A stretch of DNA of 17,403 nt from Pyrinomonadaceae bacterium. GTDB taxonomy: Bacteria; Acidobacteriota; Blastocatellia; Pyrinomonadales; Pyrinomonadaceae. Position numbers and translations under genes: made by a program. The stretch is from NCBI GenBank assembly GCA_018060305.1, contig JAGOWF010000017.1:1-17403 (forward strand), read 5' to 3'. Shown piece after piece: positions 1 to 5,865 of this stretch (position 1 is its first letter; each line of letters starts with the position of its first letter). The notes under the pieces were generated by a model that had not been told where the DNA came from, ran no database searches, and saw only the letters and a list, made by a program, of their open reading frames with translations.

Positions 1-902
1 AGGCGTTCGTGATGAGATTTTGCCGCCAGCGGCACGTCTGCATACGGGTGGTGGATCGGCTGGAGTATCTCGTAGCCCACCGTCGGATGCTTGTTCAACT
101 CAGCAGATTCCTTGGCGTTAATTCGATATGGGGCATTGATGATCTTGCGCTCGACGGTCAGCTTGCCGACATCGTGCAGATAGCCCGCGACGGCCGCCCC
201 CTCGGTCTCTTCCTTGCCCCAGCCGAGCTCCGAAGCGATGATCTCAGAGAATCGCCCGACGCGGACCGAATGTCCTTCTGTATATTTGTCCTTACAGTCG
301 ATCGCTGCGGCAAAGGCCTTTACGGTATCGTGATACGTCGAGCGCATCTCATCGAACAGCCGTCTATTCTCGTCGGCCTGACGCTCGATCTCAGCCATTA
401 GGTTGCGTTGGGCTATCGCCACGCCGATGTGATGGCCCATCGCACACACGATGTCTTTCTCATAATTCGTGTATGGCTCGCCCGTTGCCTTTTCACCGAG
501 GAAGATCGCACCGACTATCTCATCACGGACCACCAACGGCACAAATAGCTGCAGGCGCCGCCCGCCAAAGCTCGTGTCATAAATCTGAAAGAATGGAAGG
601 ACCTGAGCGTCTCGTATCTCGATCGGGTGGAGGCCGCAGGAGAGGAATTGGCGTTCGTCCTCAGGAGTCAACGTCAGGCTCAGCGGAAAATCGTCGCCAA
701 GACTGCGAACGGCGAGCATGTTCAGTTCGTGGCCAAAGCGCGAATATCTGGCCACCGCACCGCGCATTATACCGAGAGCACCCGACAGCAAATGCAGCGA
801 TGTGCGTATCGTTTCCTGAAAACTGCTCTTGTTCGTGACCTCCTGGCCGAGTTCGGCCAGTGCCCCGAACGCATGGATCAGTTTGTGATCATGTTCTGCC
901 AT
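1..902 (-). CDS. GAF-HD-GYP signalling protein, C-terminus cut by window edge
   Basis: Reading leftward from an ATG at 902-900, an open frame of 300 complete codons runs off the window. Residues about 10-165 look like a GAF sensor domain. A helical linker (about 166-190) leads into an HD-GYP domain with GHSVRV (H211), the metal-binding pair HDVGK (H243-D244), H272, and HHER at 297-300. The GYP signature itself would lie beyond the edge. HD-GYP proteins of this type usually hydrolyse cyclic di-GMP; whether this one is active cannot be judged without the missing end. No signal peptide or membrane segment is visible, so it is probably cytoplasmic. It starts 12 nt after the stop of the STAS gene, and a GAGG sequence precedes the ATG, so the two are very likely co-transcribed. 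The domain assignment is solid; ligand and output are inferred. Confidence 0.88.
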   Translation of the reverse strand, partial: MAEHDHKLIHAFGALAELGQEVTNKSSFQETIRTSLHLLSGALGIMRGAVARYSRFGHELNMLAVRSLGDDFPLSLTLTPEDERQFLSCGLHPIEIRDAQVLPFFQIYDTSFGGRRLQLFVPLVVRDEIVGAIFLGEKATGEPYTNYEKDIVCAMGHHIGVAIAQRNLMAEIERQADENRRLFDEMRSTYHDTVKAFAAAIDCKDKYTEGHSVRVGRFSEIIASELGWGKEETEGAAVAGYLHDVGKLTVERKIINAPYRINAKESAELNKHPTVGYEILQPIHHPYADVPLAAKSHHER

Positions 903-914
903 AGTTAAGCCGCC

Positions 915-1235
915 TCACGCTAATGTCACATGCTTTGTCACGCCCAGCATCTCAAACAGTTCGATGGTCTCTTCTTTCACGTCCGAGCAAACGATCTTTG
1001 CTCCGCGAGCTGCTGCGAGATCGACAATGCCGAGAAGTATCGAGATGCCTATACTGTTCACCAGTTCGGTCTCACGAAAGTCGAGGACGATCTCTTTTGC
1101 TCCGGCATCGAGCTTTCGCCGGCATTCGTACTCGACATGCTCGCCCGTGAGCTTGTTCAGATAATCGCCCGCTTTGATGACCGGCCGTTCCTCTGCGGTA
1201 TTGACCGCGGCGGCGCTTAATGAATCAGTAAGCAC
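915..1235 (-). CDS. STAS-domain anti-sigma factor antagonist
   Basis: A 106-residue protein consisting of a single STAS domain (SpoIIAA/RsbV family). The core LDFRETELVNSIGISILLG (about residues 51-69) matches the conserved strand-loop-helix. S61 in NSIGI sits where the serine phosphorylated by an HPK/RsbW-like anti-sigma kinase lies in characterised members. The start is a GTG at 1235-1233, chosen because a good ribosome-binding sequence (AAGGGAAG) lies about 6-8 nt upstream. In this family the unphosphorylated protein binds a kinase/anti-sigma factor in a partner-switching cascade; no such kinase is in the window. It is followed after 12 nt by the GAF-HD-GYP gene, suggesting a linked stress- or surface-signalling unit. 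Partner and target are unknown. Confidence 0.87.
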   Translation of the reverse strand: MLTDSLSAAAVNTAEERPVIKAGDYLNKLTGEHVEYECRRKLDAGAKEIVLDFRETELVNSIGISILLGIVDLAAARGAKIVCSDVKEETIELFEMLGVTKHVTLA

Positions 1236-1287
1236 GTAAATTCTTCCCTTTTTCTATTTAGACTGAGCGCGCTGAAGAGCTACTTGA

Positions 1288-1316
1288 GGTATATGTTTAA
1301 CATAATAAGATGTCAA
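1288..1316 (-). promoter_or_regulatory. Sigma-70-type promoter of the STAS/HD-GYP unit with inverted repeat
   Basis: On the minus strand the -35 box TTGACA (1316-1311, perfect) is followed by a 17-nt spacer and TATACC (1293-1288, 4 of 6 matches to TATAAT). Transcription would start near 1281, leaving a leader of about 45 nt before the GTG at 1235. A perfect 6-bp inverted repeat with a 1-nt centre (TATGTT-T-AACATA on the plus strand, 1292-1304) lies across the edge of the -10 box and the spacer, a position suited to a repressor operator. Promoter call from visible consensus; operator role inferred. Confidence 0.62.
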
Positions 1317-1346
1317 ACACAATAACTTAAGCGCTATGGAGAGAAC

Positions 1347-2198
1347 CTAGTATTGATACGGAACTCGGCCAAATTCATCGAGCAGCGGCTTTAGCCGTTC
1401 GATAGCTGCCTGGTGGGCCGCGCCATTACTCGCGAGGATACCGTTACGGTTTTGAAGGTCACGCCGGTCATATCTGAACGGCTGGCCAAAGAGGTCGGTA
1501 AACTGCCCGCCCGCTTCCTCGAGGATGATCTGCGGAGCGCATGTGTCCCAGAGCTTTGTCCGCGGGCTCGGATGAATGTAAATGTCGCAGGTCCGGTCTG
1601 CTATCAAGCCGACCTTAAGCCCGACCGATCCGCGATTGTGGATCTTTTCAAACCCGAATGCCTCTATGATCGTGCCCATGCGAGAGCTTGGATGGTTACG
1701 CGACATTGCGAGCGTCAGCCGCTCCAGTTCAGCCGTATTCGACGTCGTCAATCGCCGCGGCTCTTCATCGCCTCTCACGACAAATGCTCCCGTTCCCTTT
1801 GCCGCATAACTTAATATCCTATGAAACGGCATGTAAACAACCCCGACAACGGGAACGCCAGCCCCCGCGAGGCCGATCTGGACTGAGAAATCGCCGTCGC
1901 GTTTCACAAAGCCCGCCGTCCCGTCGAGCGGGTCGATTATCCAGACACGCTCGCTGGCGAGCCGCCGCTCAATATCGTCAGGTTCCTCTTCGGACAACAC
2001 GGCGTCGTGCGGAAAATCGCCCTCAAGGGCCTCGACAATGATGCGGCTGGCACGCCGATCGGCTTCAGTGACAGGTTCCGCGTGGTCGTCGACACCTACT
2101 TTTTCTTCTGCGACAAATTCTGTCGCATAATGGGCCATTATCTCGCGGCCCGCGGCCTGAGCAAGTGAGATCGCCCGCTGTAGCTCGTATTCAAGCAT
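1347..2198 (-). CDS. CysQ-like 3'(2'),5'-bisphosphate nucleotidase / inositol monophosphatase family
   Basis: A 283-residue cytoplasmic phosphatase of the inositol-monophosphatase superfamily. Visible motifs are TEADRRAS (44-51), the acidic metal-binding stretch SEEE (69-72), DPLDGT (89-94) and WDTCAP (217-222) followed by EEAGG (227-231). These form the two- or three-metal active site. The GSVGLK and ADRTCDIY segments before WDT resemble CysQ/BPNT proteins, which convert 3'-phosphoadenosine 5'-phosphate to AMP in sulfate assimilation. Inositol-1-phosphate or a related sugar phosphate remains possible. The frame is open back to 2276, but the ATG at 2198 is preferred: the protein then begins directly with the family's first helix (MLEYELQRA), and the longer version would read through a strong hairpin at 2232-2255. 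No strong ribosome-binding site is visible for it. Family assignment is firm, substrate less so. Confidence 0.82.
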   Translation of the reverse strand: MLEYELQRAISLAQAAGREIMAHYATEFVAEEKVGVDDHAEPVTEADRRASRIIVEALEGDFPHDAVLSEEEPDDIERRLASERVWIIDPLDGTAGFVKRDGDFSVQIGLAGAGVPVVGVVYMPFHRILSYAAKGTGAFVVRGDEEPRRLTTSNTAELERLTLAMSRNHPSSRMGTIIEAFGFEKIHNRGSVGLKVGLIADRTCDIYIHPSPRTKLWDTCAPQIILEEAGGQFTDLFGQPFRYDRRDLQNRNGILASNGAAHQAAIERLKPLLDEFGRVPYQY

Positions 2199-2231
2199 CG
2201 ATCTAACTTTAGCACGCCCAACCCGCAATAA

Positions 2232-2255
2232 GAGGCTGCCGGTTACGGCAGCCTC
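2232..2255 (-). terminator. Hairpin between protease and phosphatase genes
   Basis: A perfect 10-bp stem (arms GAGGCTGCCG and CGGCAGCCTC) with a 4-nt loop lies 25 nt beyond the stop of the HtrA-type gene and ahead of the phosphatase start, both reading leftward. The sequence after it on the minus strand (TTATTGCGGG) has only a weak T-run, so it is either a poor Rho-independent terminator or an RNA-stabilising/attenuating hairpin. The structure is directly visible; the function is inferred. Confidence 0.55.
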
Positions 2256-2280
2256 CATCGATAGGTCATATACCAAAAAG

Positions 2281-3459
2281 TTAGGACGTCCGCCGCGATG
2301 GCTGAGCCGTTTTGCCCGGACTTCCGAGCAGGCGGACGGCGACCGTTATGCTTCGACCAGCACGAAAAACCTCAAAATTGACGGTGTCGCCGATCTGTTT
2401 TCGGTCAAGCAGGCGATAAAGATCATCAAGATTGTTTAGCTTCTGGCCTTCGCCCGACAGGATGATATCGCCGATCTGGCCATCCGACGTGACGCTTCGC
2501 AAACCGGCACGATCCGCTGATCCGCCGGGTTGTATCTGCAATACCATTAGCCCTTGCTCAACCGGCATCCGATAGCCCCGCTGCCTGAGATCCTCTACGC
2601 TCGGAAGGCTAGCTCCAAGCTTTGGACGCCGGACCTCACCAAACTGGATCAACTGCGGAATAATACGCTTGGCAGTCGCCGCCGGAATCGCAAATCCCAC
2701 GCCGACCGAACCACCCGCCGGCGAGAGTATCTGTGAGTTGATGCCGATCATCTTGCCAAATTTGTCGAGCAGCGGCCCGCCTGAGTTTCCGGGATTGATA
2801 GATGCGTCGGTCTGGATAGCGGCGTCTATCGGACGACCGTTCCGGGCGCGTATCGGACGCTGAAGGCCGGAAATAACGCCCGTCGTCAGCGTTCGGTCGA
2901 GCCCAAACGGATTGCCGATCGCCAGAACCTTTTGACCGACGATCAGCTTATCCGAGTCGCCTATGGGCACGATCGTCATACCCGCCGGCGGATCGATCTT
3001 GATCACCGCAAGGTCTGTATCAGGATCACCACCGACAACCGTCGCCGGATAGACCTTGTCGCCGCCAAAACTAACGGTAAGTTTTTGTGCCCCCTCGATC
3101 ACATGAAAATTGGTCACGATATGGCCGTTAGCATCGATCACAGAGCCCGAGCCGTTACCTTTGCCTTCCTGCTCGTTGCCAAACCAGTCTTGCGTGTAGG
3201 ACGTGGTATTGATAAACGCCACGCCCGGACTGATCGTCCGATAAACCTCGATGCTGTTCTGTTCATCGCTGACGGTCGAAGGGTCAGAGATCGACCGCTC
3301 GACATCCTCAGCAAACGCAGGCGGCGATGCCTGTTGGCTAAACCAATAGTTGCCGTAATTGTAGACAAGAGCGGAAACACCGACCGCCGCGAGGGCGCTC
3401 GAAAGTGCGAGCAACAATAATTGTCGGCTCGAGAGCTGATAGACAGATTGTCTGGACAT
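2281..3459 (-). CDS. Membrane-anchored HtrA/DegP-family serine protease with one PDZ domain
   Basis: A 392-residue trypsin-like protease. Residues about 12-34 form one hydrophobic helix after a short Arg-containing N-terminus, so it is probably anchored in the inner membrane with the catalytic part in the periplasm. The catalytic triad is visible as H119 (TNFHVIEG), D149 (DTDLAV) and S226 (NPGNSGGPL). One PDZ domain spans roughly 277-380 (LGASLP to VRLLG), with IGDIILSGEG as its carboxylate-loop region. This architecture is like DegS or short HtrA proteins, which degrade misfolded envelope proteins or cut an anti-sigma factor. The ATG at 3459 is supported by GGAAGGTAGG a few nt upstream. The gene is monocistronic or the first of a leftward unit; the hairpin at 2232-2255 lies just after its end. 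All catalytic residues are present, so it is expected to be active. Confidence 0.95.
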   Translation of the reverse strand: MSRQSVYQLSSRQLLLLALSSALAAVGVSALVYNYGNYWFSQQASPPAFAEDVERSISDPSTVSDEQNSIEVYRTISPGVAFINTTSYTQDWFGNEQEGKGNGSGSVIDANGHIVTNFHVIEGAQKLTVSFGGDKVYPATVVGGDPDTDLAVIKIDPPAGMTIVPIGDSDKLIVGQKVLAIGNPFGLDRTLTTGVISGLQRPIRARNGRPIDAAIQTDASINPGNSGGPLLDKFGKMIGINSQILSPAGGSVGVGFAIPAATAKRIIPQLIQFGEVRRPKLGASLPSVEDLRQRGYRMPVEQGLMVLQIQPGGSADRAGLRSVTSDGQIGDIILSGEGQKLNNLDDLYRLLDRKQIGDTVNFEVFRAGRSITVAVRLLGSPGKTAQPSRRTS

Positions 3460-3491
3460 AATTACCTACCTTCCGAAACTGTAAAATACCA

Positions 3492-3513
3492 GATTTTTGA
3501 TGCTTCAAAAATC
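3492..3513. repeat. Perfect inverted repeat upstream of the protease gene
   Basis: Arms GATTTTTG and CAAAAATC (8 bp each) are separated by ATGCTT. The repeat lies 33 nt upstream of the protease ATG and 56 nt past the DUF5658 stop. On the minus strand it is followed by TGGTATTTTAC, which could serve as an extended -10 box (TGG-TATTTT), so the repeat may be an operator for stress-controlled protease expression. Alternatively it is a weak terminator for the upstream gene. The sequence is seen directly; the role is open. Confidence 0.45.
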
Positions 3514-3568
3514 CGCGCGGGTTGCGTATTGAGTTACGAAGGTTGGGGGATCGGTGTTTCGATAAACG

Positions 3569-3916
3569 TCAGATCATGAGCGATTGCGCAGCATCGTGGA
3601 GCGCCGTATTTGACACAACACCAAAAGCCGCCAGGCCCGTGAACAGATGCACCGCCATCAATCCTAGATAGACCGCAAGCGCGATCACAAGGCCATACCT
3701 CGCCAAAGGCCGGCTTCCCCAGCGGATGAGAACAACACCGGCGATCAATCCAATTCCGATCTTGACAAGCAGAAAGGGCCCGTTGCCTATGTCCAGGAGA
3801 CTCGCCATCAACTGGTTGCCCTCGGTCGCAACCCCGCTACGCACCCAGACTATCGTCAGCAAGGCATCCAACAGGTTCAGCGCGAAAAGCAAAAAAGTCG
3901 GGGCGATCAGTTGCAT
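3569..3916 (-). CDS. DUF5658 small membrane protein
   Basis: A 115-residue inner-membrane protein with about three hydrophobic helices: roughly 3-25, 46-66 and 73-100. The N-terminal pattern FALNLLDALLTI...GVATEGNQLMASLL followed by PFLLVKIGIGL is the arrangement I recognise for DUF5658 proteins, whose function is not known. The frame is open to 4051, but the start at 3916 is chosen because AGGAG (3926-3922) stands 5 nt before this ATG. The extra upstream codons also contain a GC-rich hairpin typical of an untranslated leader. The gene is driven leftward from the divergent promoter at 4023-4051. No enzymatic residues stand out. Confidence 0.8.
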   Translation of the reverse strand: MQLIAPTFLLFALNLLDALLTIVWVRSGVATEGNQLMASLLDIGNGPFLLVKIGIGLIAGVVLIRWGSRPLARYGLVIALAVYLGLMAVHLFTGLAAFGVVSNTALHDAAQSLMI

Positions 3917-3921
3917 ATGTT

Positions 3922-3926
3922 CTCCT
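3922..3926 (-). promoter_or_regulatory. Ribosome-binding site deciding the DUF5658 start
   Basis: AGGAG on the minus strand, 5 nt from the ATG at 3916. It is much stronger than anything before the upstream in-frame ATG at 4051 and fixes the short version of the protein. Confidence 0.75.
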
Positions 3927-3963
3927 GCAAAACTTTGTTTAACCTTACTCTTAAACTGGTCGA

Positions 3964-3985
3964 CCCCCGGTTTTGATGCCGGGGG
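3964..3985 (-). other. GC-rich hairpin in the DUF5658 5' leader
   Basis: Arms CCCCCGG and CCGGGGG (7 bp, perfect) enclose an 8-nt loop (TTTTGATG on the plus strand). It lies inside the roughly 100-nt untranslated leader predicted between the minus-strand promoter and the DUF5658 start. No T-run follows, so it is not a normal intrinsic terminator. It could stabilise the mRNA or tune translation. Structure seen, role inferred. Confidence 0.4.
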
Positions 3986-4022
3986 CCGCTCCATTGGAGT
4001 TGTGAAATTATGTTGTCGGTCA

Positions 4023-4051
4023 AATATATGTCTAATCTCGAAGGATTTCAA
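4023..4051 (-). promoter_or_regulatory. Sigma-70-type promoter for DUF5658
   Basis: On the minus strand TTGAAA (4051-4046, 5 of 6) is followed by a 17-nt spacer and TATATT (4028-4023, 5 of 6). Predicted transcription start is near 4016, giving a leader of about 100 nt before the ATG at 3916. It sits back to back with the rightward promoter at 4056-4084. Confidence 0.6.
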
Positions 4052-4055
4052 AAAA

Positions 4056-4084
4056 TTGACATCACATTCTTAGCAACCTATGCT
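4056..4084 (+). promoter_or_regulatory. Sigma-70-type promoter for the glycine-zipper gene
   Basis: TTGACA (4056-4061, perfect), a 17-nt spacer, then TATGCT (4079-4084, 4 of 6). Predicted start is near 4091, leaving about 75 nt of leader before the ATG at 4165. Its -35 box is 4 bp from the -35 box of the leftward promoter. Confidence 0.6.
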
Positions 4085-4164
4085 TCTACCTTCGTGTCAA
4101 ATGCGGCGCACGGCCATTTGTTCCCGCCGTTGCTCTTTGATCTCGGAACCTGAGGAGAAAACCA

Positions 4165-4881
4165 ATGAAACAAAGATCATATTCTAAGTCCATTATCGCA
4201 TTGCTCTCGCTGCTGTTGCTCTGCGGCGTCAGCGTTGTTTCCGCCCAAAAACCGGTGATCAAAAGGAAGCCGGTCGTGCGCAAATCAAAGGTGAAGCCGG
4301 TTACACCAGTCTATAGCGTCGATACCGGCACCGTGATGCGCGTCCGTATTGAGAAGACGCTCAGCTCAAAGACGGCCAAGGTCGGGAATACTTTTTTCGT
4401 GACTGTCACTGAGCCGGTTTACTCGAGCACCGGCGTGGTCGTCATACCGACCGGCAGCCGCATTACGGGCCGCGTCGATGCGGTCAAACCGGCCGCCAAG
4501 GGCGGTAAGCCCGGCGAGATCGATGCAAGTTTTATCTCCGTCAAACTGCCCAATGGACGAGTTCGGACGATGAATGGCTCGCTGACTGAGCTAACTGAAG
4601 GCAAGTCCTCGAGCGACGACGAGGGCACCGTAAGCGGCGATAAGATGAAGCATCGCAAGATCATCTTTATCGGTGGCGGTGCAGCCGGCGGCGCTGTCTT
4701 GGGTGCAATGGTCGGCGGTGGAAAAGCGACTGCGATTGGTGCGGTAATTGGGGCCGGAGCAGGCTTTCTTGGCGAAAGGCTCCTAAAAGGGCCCGAGGCA
4801 GAGGTCAAATCGGGCACGGAATTCGGCGTCTATCTAAATCAACCGATCTCGCTTCCACGATTCGTCGAGGTCACACCGTAG
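4165..4881 (+). CDS. Secreted glycine-zipper protein with TrbI/VirB10-like N-terminal region
   Basis: A 238-residue protein with a Sec signal peptide (hydrophobic core about 9-22, likely cut after VSA27). A Lys/Arg/Val/Pro-rich linker follows (about 29-48), then a beta-rich domain (about 52-145; GTVMRVRIEKTLSSKT...IPTGSRITGRV). That domain recalls the conserved C-terminal folds of VirB10/TrbI-type or other periplasmic barrel proteins. An acidic stretch (SSSDDEG) precedes a glycine zipper at about 169-203 (GGGAAGGAVLG...GGGKATAIGAVIGAGAG), able to insert in or oligomerise at a membrane. The C-terminus returns to beta-type sequence. Start is supported by GAGGAG about 7 nt upstream. It has its own promoter and a strong terminator, so it is monocistronic. 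Envelope location is well supported; function is unknown. Confidence 0.8.
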   Translation: MKQRSYSKSIIALLSLLLLCGVSVVSAQKPVIKRKPVVRKSKVKPVTPVYSVDTGTVMRVRIEKTLSSKTAKVGNTFFVTVTEPVYSSTGVVVIPTGSRITGRVDAVKPAAKGGKPGEIDASFISVKLPNGRVRTMNGSLTELTEGKSSSDDEGTVSGDKMKHRKIIFIGGGAAGGAVLGAMVGGGKATAIGAVIGAGAGFLGERLLKGPEAEVKSGTEFGVYLNQPISLPRFVEVTP

Positions 4882-4908
4882 CCGCCGATCCTGAATTTCA
4901 ACGCGACC

Positions 4909-4936
4909 AAGGGCGGGCACAAGAACCCGCCCTTTT
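4909..4936 (+). terminator. Rho-independent terminator
   Basis: A perfect 9-bp stem (AAGGGCGGG / CCCGCCCTT) with an 8-nt loop, followed by TTCTATT. It lies 27 nt after the stop of the glycine-zipper gene and separates it from the polysaccharide operon. Confidence 0.88.
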
Positions 4937-5170
4937 CTATTACTGGAGCCGGCGAGGGCTTCAACACGTTCTGTTACAATCTCGCTTAGACGAACCGCCC
5001 TACACTAAATCTCGCGTTTGCCTACTCGTTCTGACCCGAGTGCTAACCCGCCAGTCCTAACATCACAGCCCTATTTTTCGAAGAAGTTCGGGAACGTTTC
5101 AGACAGTTGGTAGCCCCGACCCGGCTATTTTCTAAGAAACTCTCGGAATCGACTACGCATTAGTCGTTTG

Positions 5171-5854
5171 ATGCTGGAACCGACCTCCGGGATATTACGC
5201 TACAGTATGCGCTTAGTCGTTCTGTCATTATTGTTGCTTCTCTTGGCGATCCTGCCAAAAATAGCTTCCGCCCAGACAGGTGACGGCCAAAGGACGGAAC
5301 CAGAGGCCTACCGTATTCAGAACGGCGACAAACTAAGCGTAAAGTTCTTTACGAATCCAGATCTCAACGAGCAAAGCATAACGGTCCGGCCGGATGGTCG
5401 CATCACTCTCCAGATAATCAACGATGTAAAGGCTGAGGGCCTTACCGTTGTAGAACTGCGTTCGGCTCTCGAAAAGGCTTATGACGAGGTGCTTCTGCAG
5501 CCGATCATTACAGTGTCGGTGATCGAGTTTTTGGCCCCGCACATTTTTATCTCCGGGCAGATCGTAAAACCGGGCAAATACGATCTTCGCGAGGCGAAGA
5601 CGCTAATGCAAGCGGTTTTCCTGGCCGGCGGTTTCACACGCGATGGCAACAAGAAAATGGTAATACACGCGCGCCCCGACGGGCGCGGAGAGTGGCGGAT
5701 CCAGGCCGCGAATGTTATGGGAATACTAAACCAGAAAGGAACGCAAAAGGATATTGAGCTCAGGAGCGGCGACTACATTTATGTTCCCGAATCACGGATA
5801 GCCAAGTTTAGCCGTGCAGTTGATATCGTGCGGCCATTTTTGCCGCGGTTTTAA
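5171..5854 (+). CDS. Polysaccharide export outer-membrane protein (Wza class)
   Basis: About 227 residues: a signal peptide, then a polysaccharide biosynthesis/export domain (YRIQNGDKLSVKFF...RPDGRITL) and an SLBB-type repeat (IFISGQIVKPGKYDL...LMQAVFLAGGF) ending in GDYIYVPES. Such proteins form the periplasmic and outer-membrane channel that exports capsule or exopolysaccharide. The signal sequence ends in ASA before a Gln, with no lipobox cysteine, so unlike Wza it is not an obvious lipoprotein. Two starts are plausible: ATG 5171, and ATG 5207, which gives a more typical short signal peptide (MRLVVLSL). Neither has a good ribosome-binding site. The C-terminus is short (FSRAVDIVRPFLPRF), so any outer-membrane helix would be unusually brief. 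First gene of the cluster, 11 nt ahead of the co-polymerase. Confidence 0.9.
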   Translation: MLEPTSGILRYSMRLVVLSLLLLLLAILPKIASAQTGDGQRTEPEAYRIQNGDKLSVKFFTNPDLNEQSITVRPDGRITLQIINDVKAEGLTVVELRSALEKAYDEVLLQPIITVSVIEFLAPHIFISGQIVKPGKYDLREAKTLMQAVFLAGGFTRDGNKKMVIHARPDGRGEWRIQAANVMGILNQKGTQKDIELRSGDYIYVPESRIAKFSRAVDIVRPFLPRF

Positions 5855-5865
5855 GAGAAATTAAC

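Noticed and set aside
473..838. Plus-strand open frames inside the GAF-HD-GYP gene (also 9-401)
   Set aside because: They lie antisense to a gene with clear domain motifs, have low-complexity or Arg-rich translations without recognisable domains, and lack ribosome-binding sites.
2199..2276. Longer start of the CysQ-like phosphatase
   Set aside because: The extra 26 residues have no counterpart in the family as I know it and would be translated through the 2232-2255 hairpin just after the protease stop.
4940..5170. A definite promoter for the polysaccharide operon
   Set aside because: A TACAAT (4975-4980) and an odd palindrome TTTCT-A-AGAAA (5129-5139) are present, but no -35 box at proper spacing or sigma-54 -24/-12 pattern could be supported.
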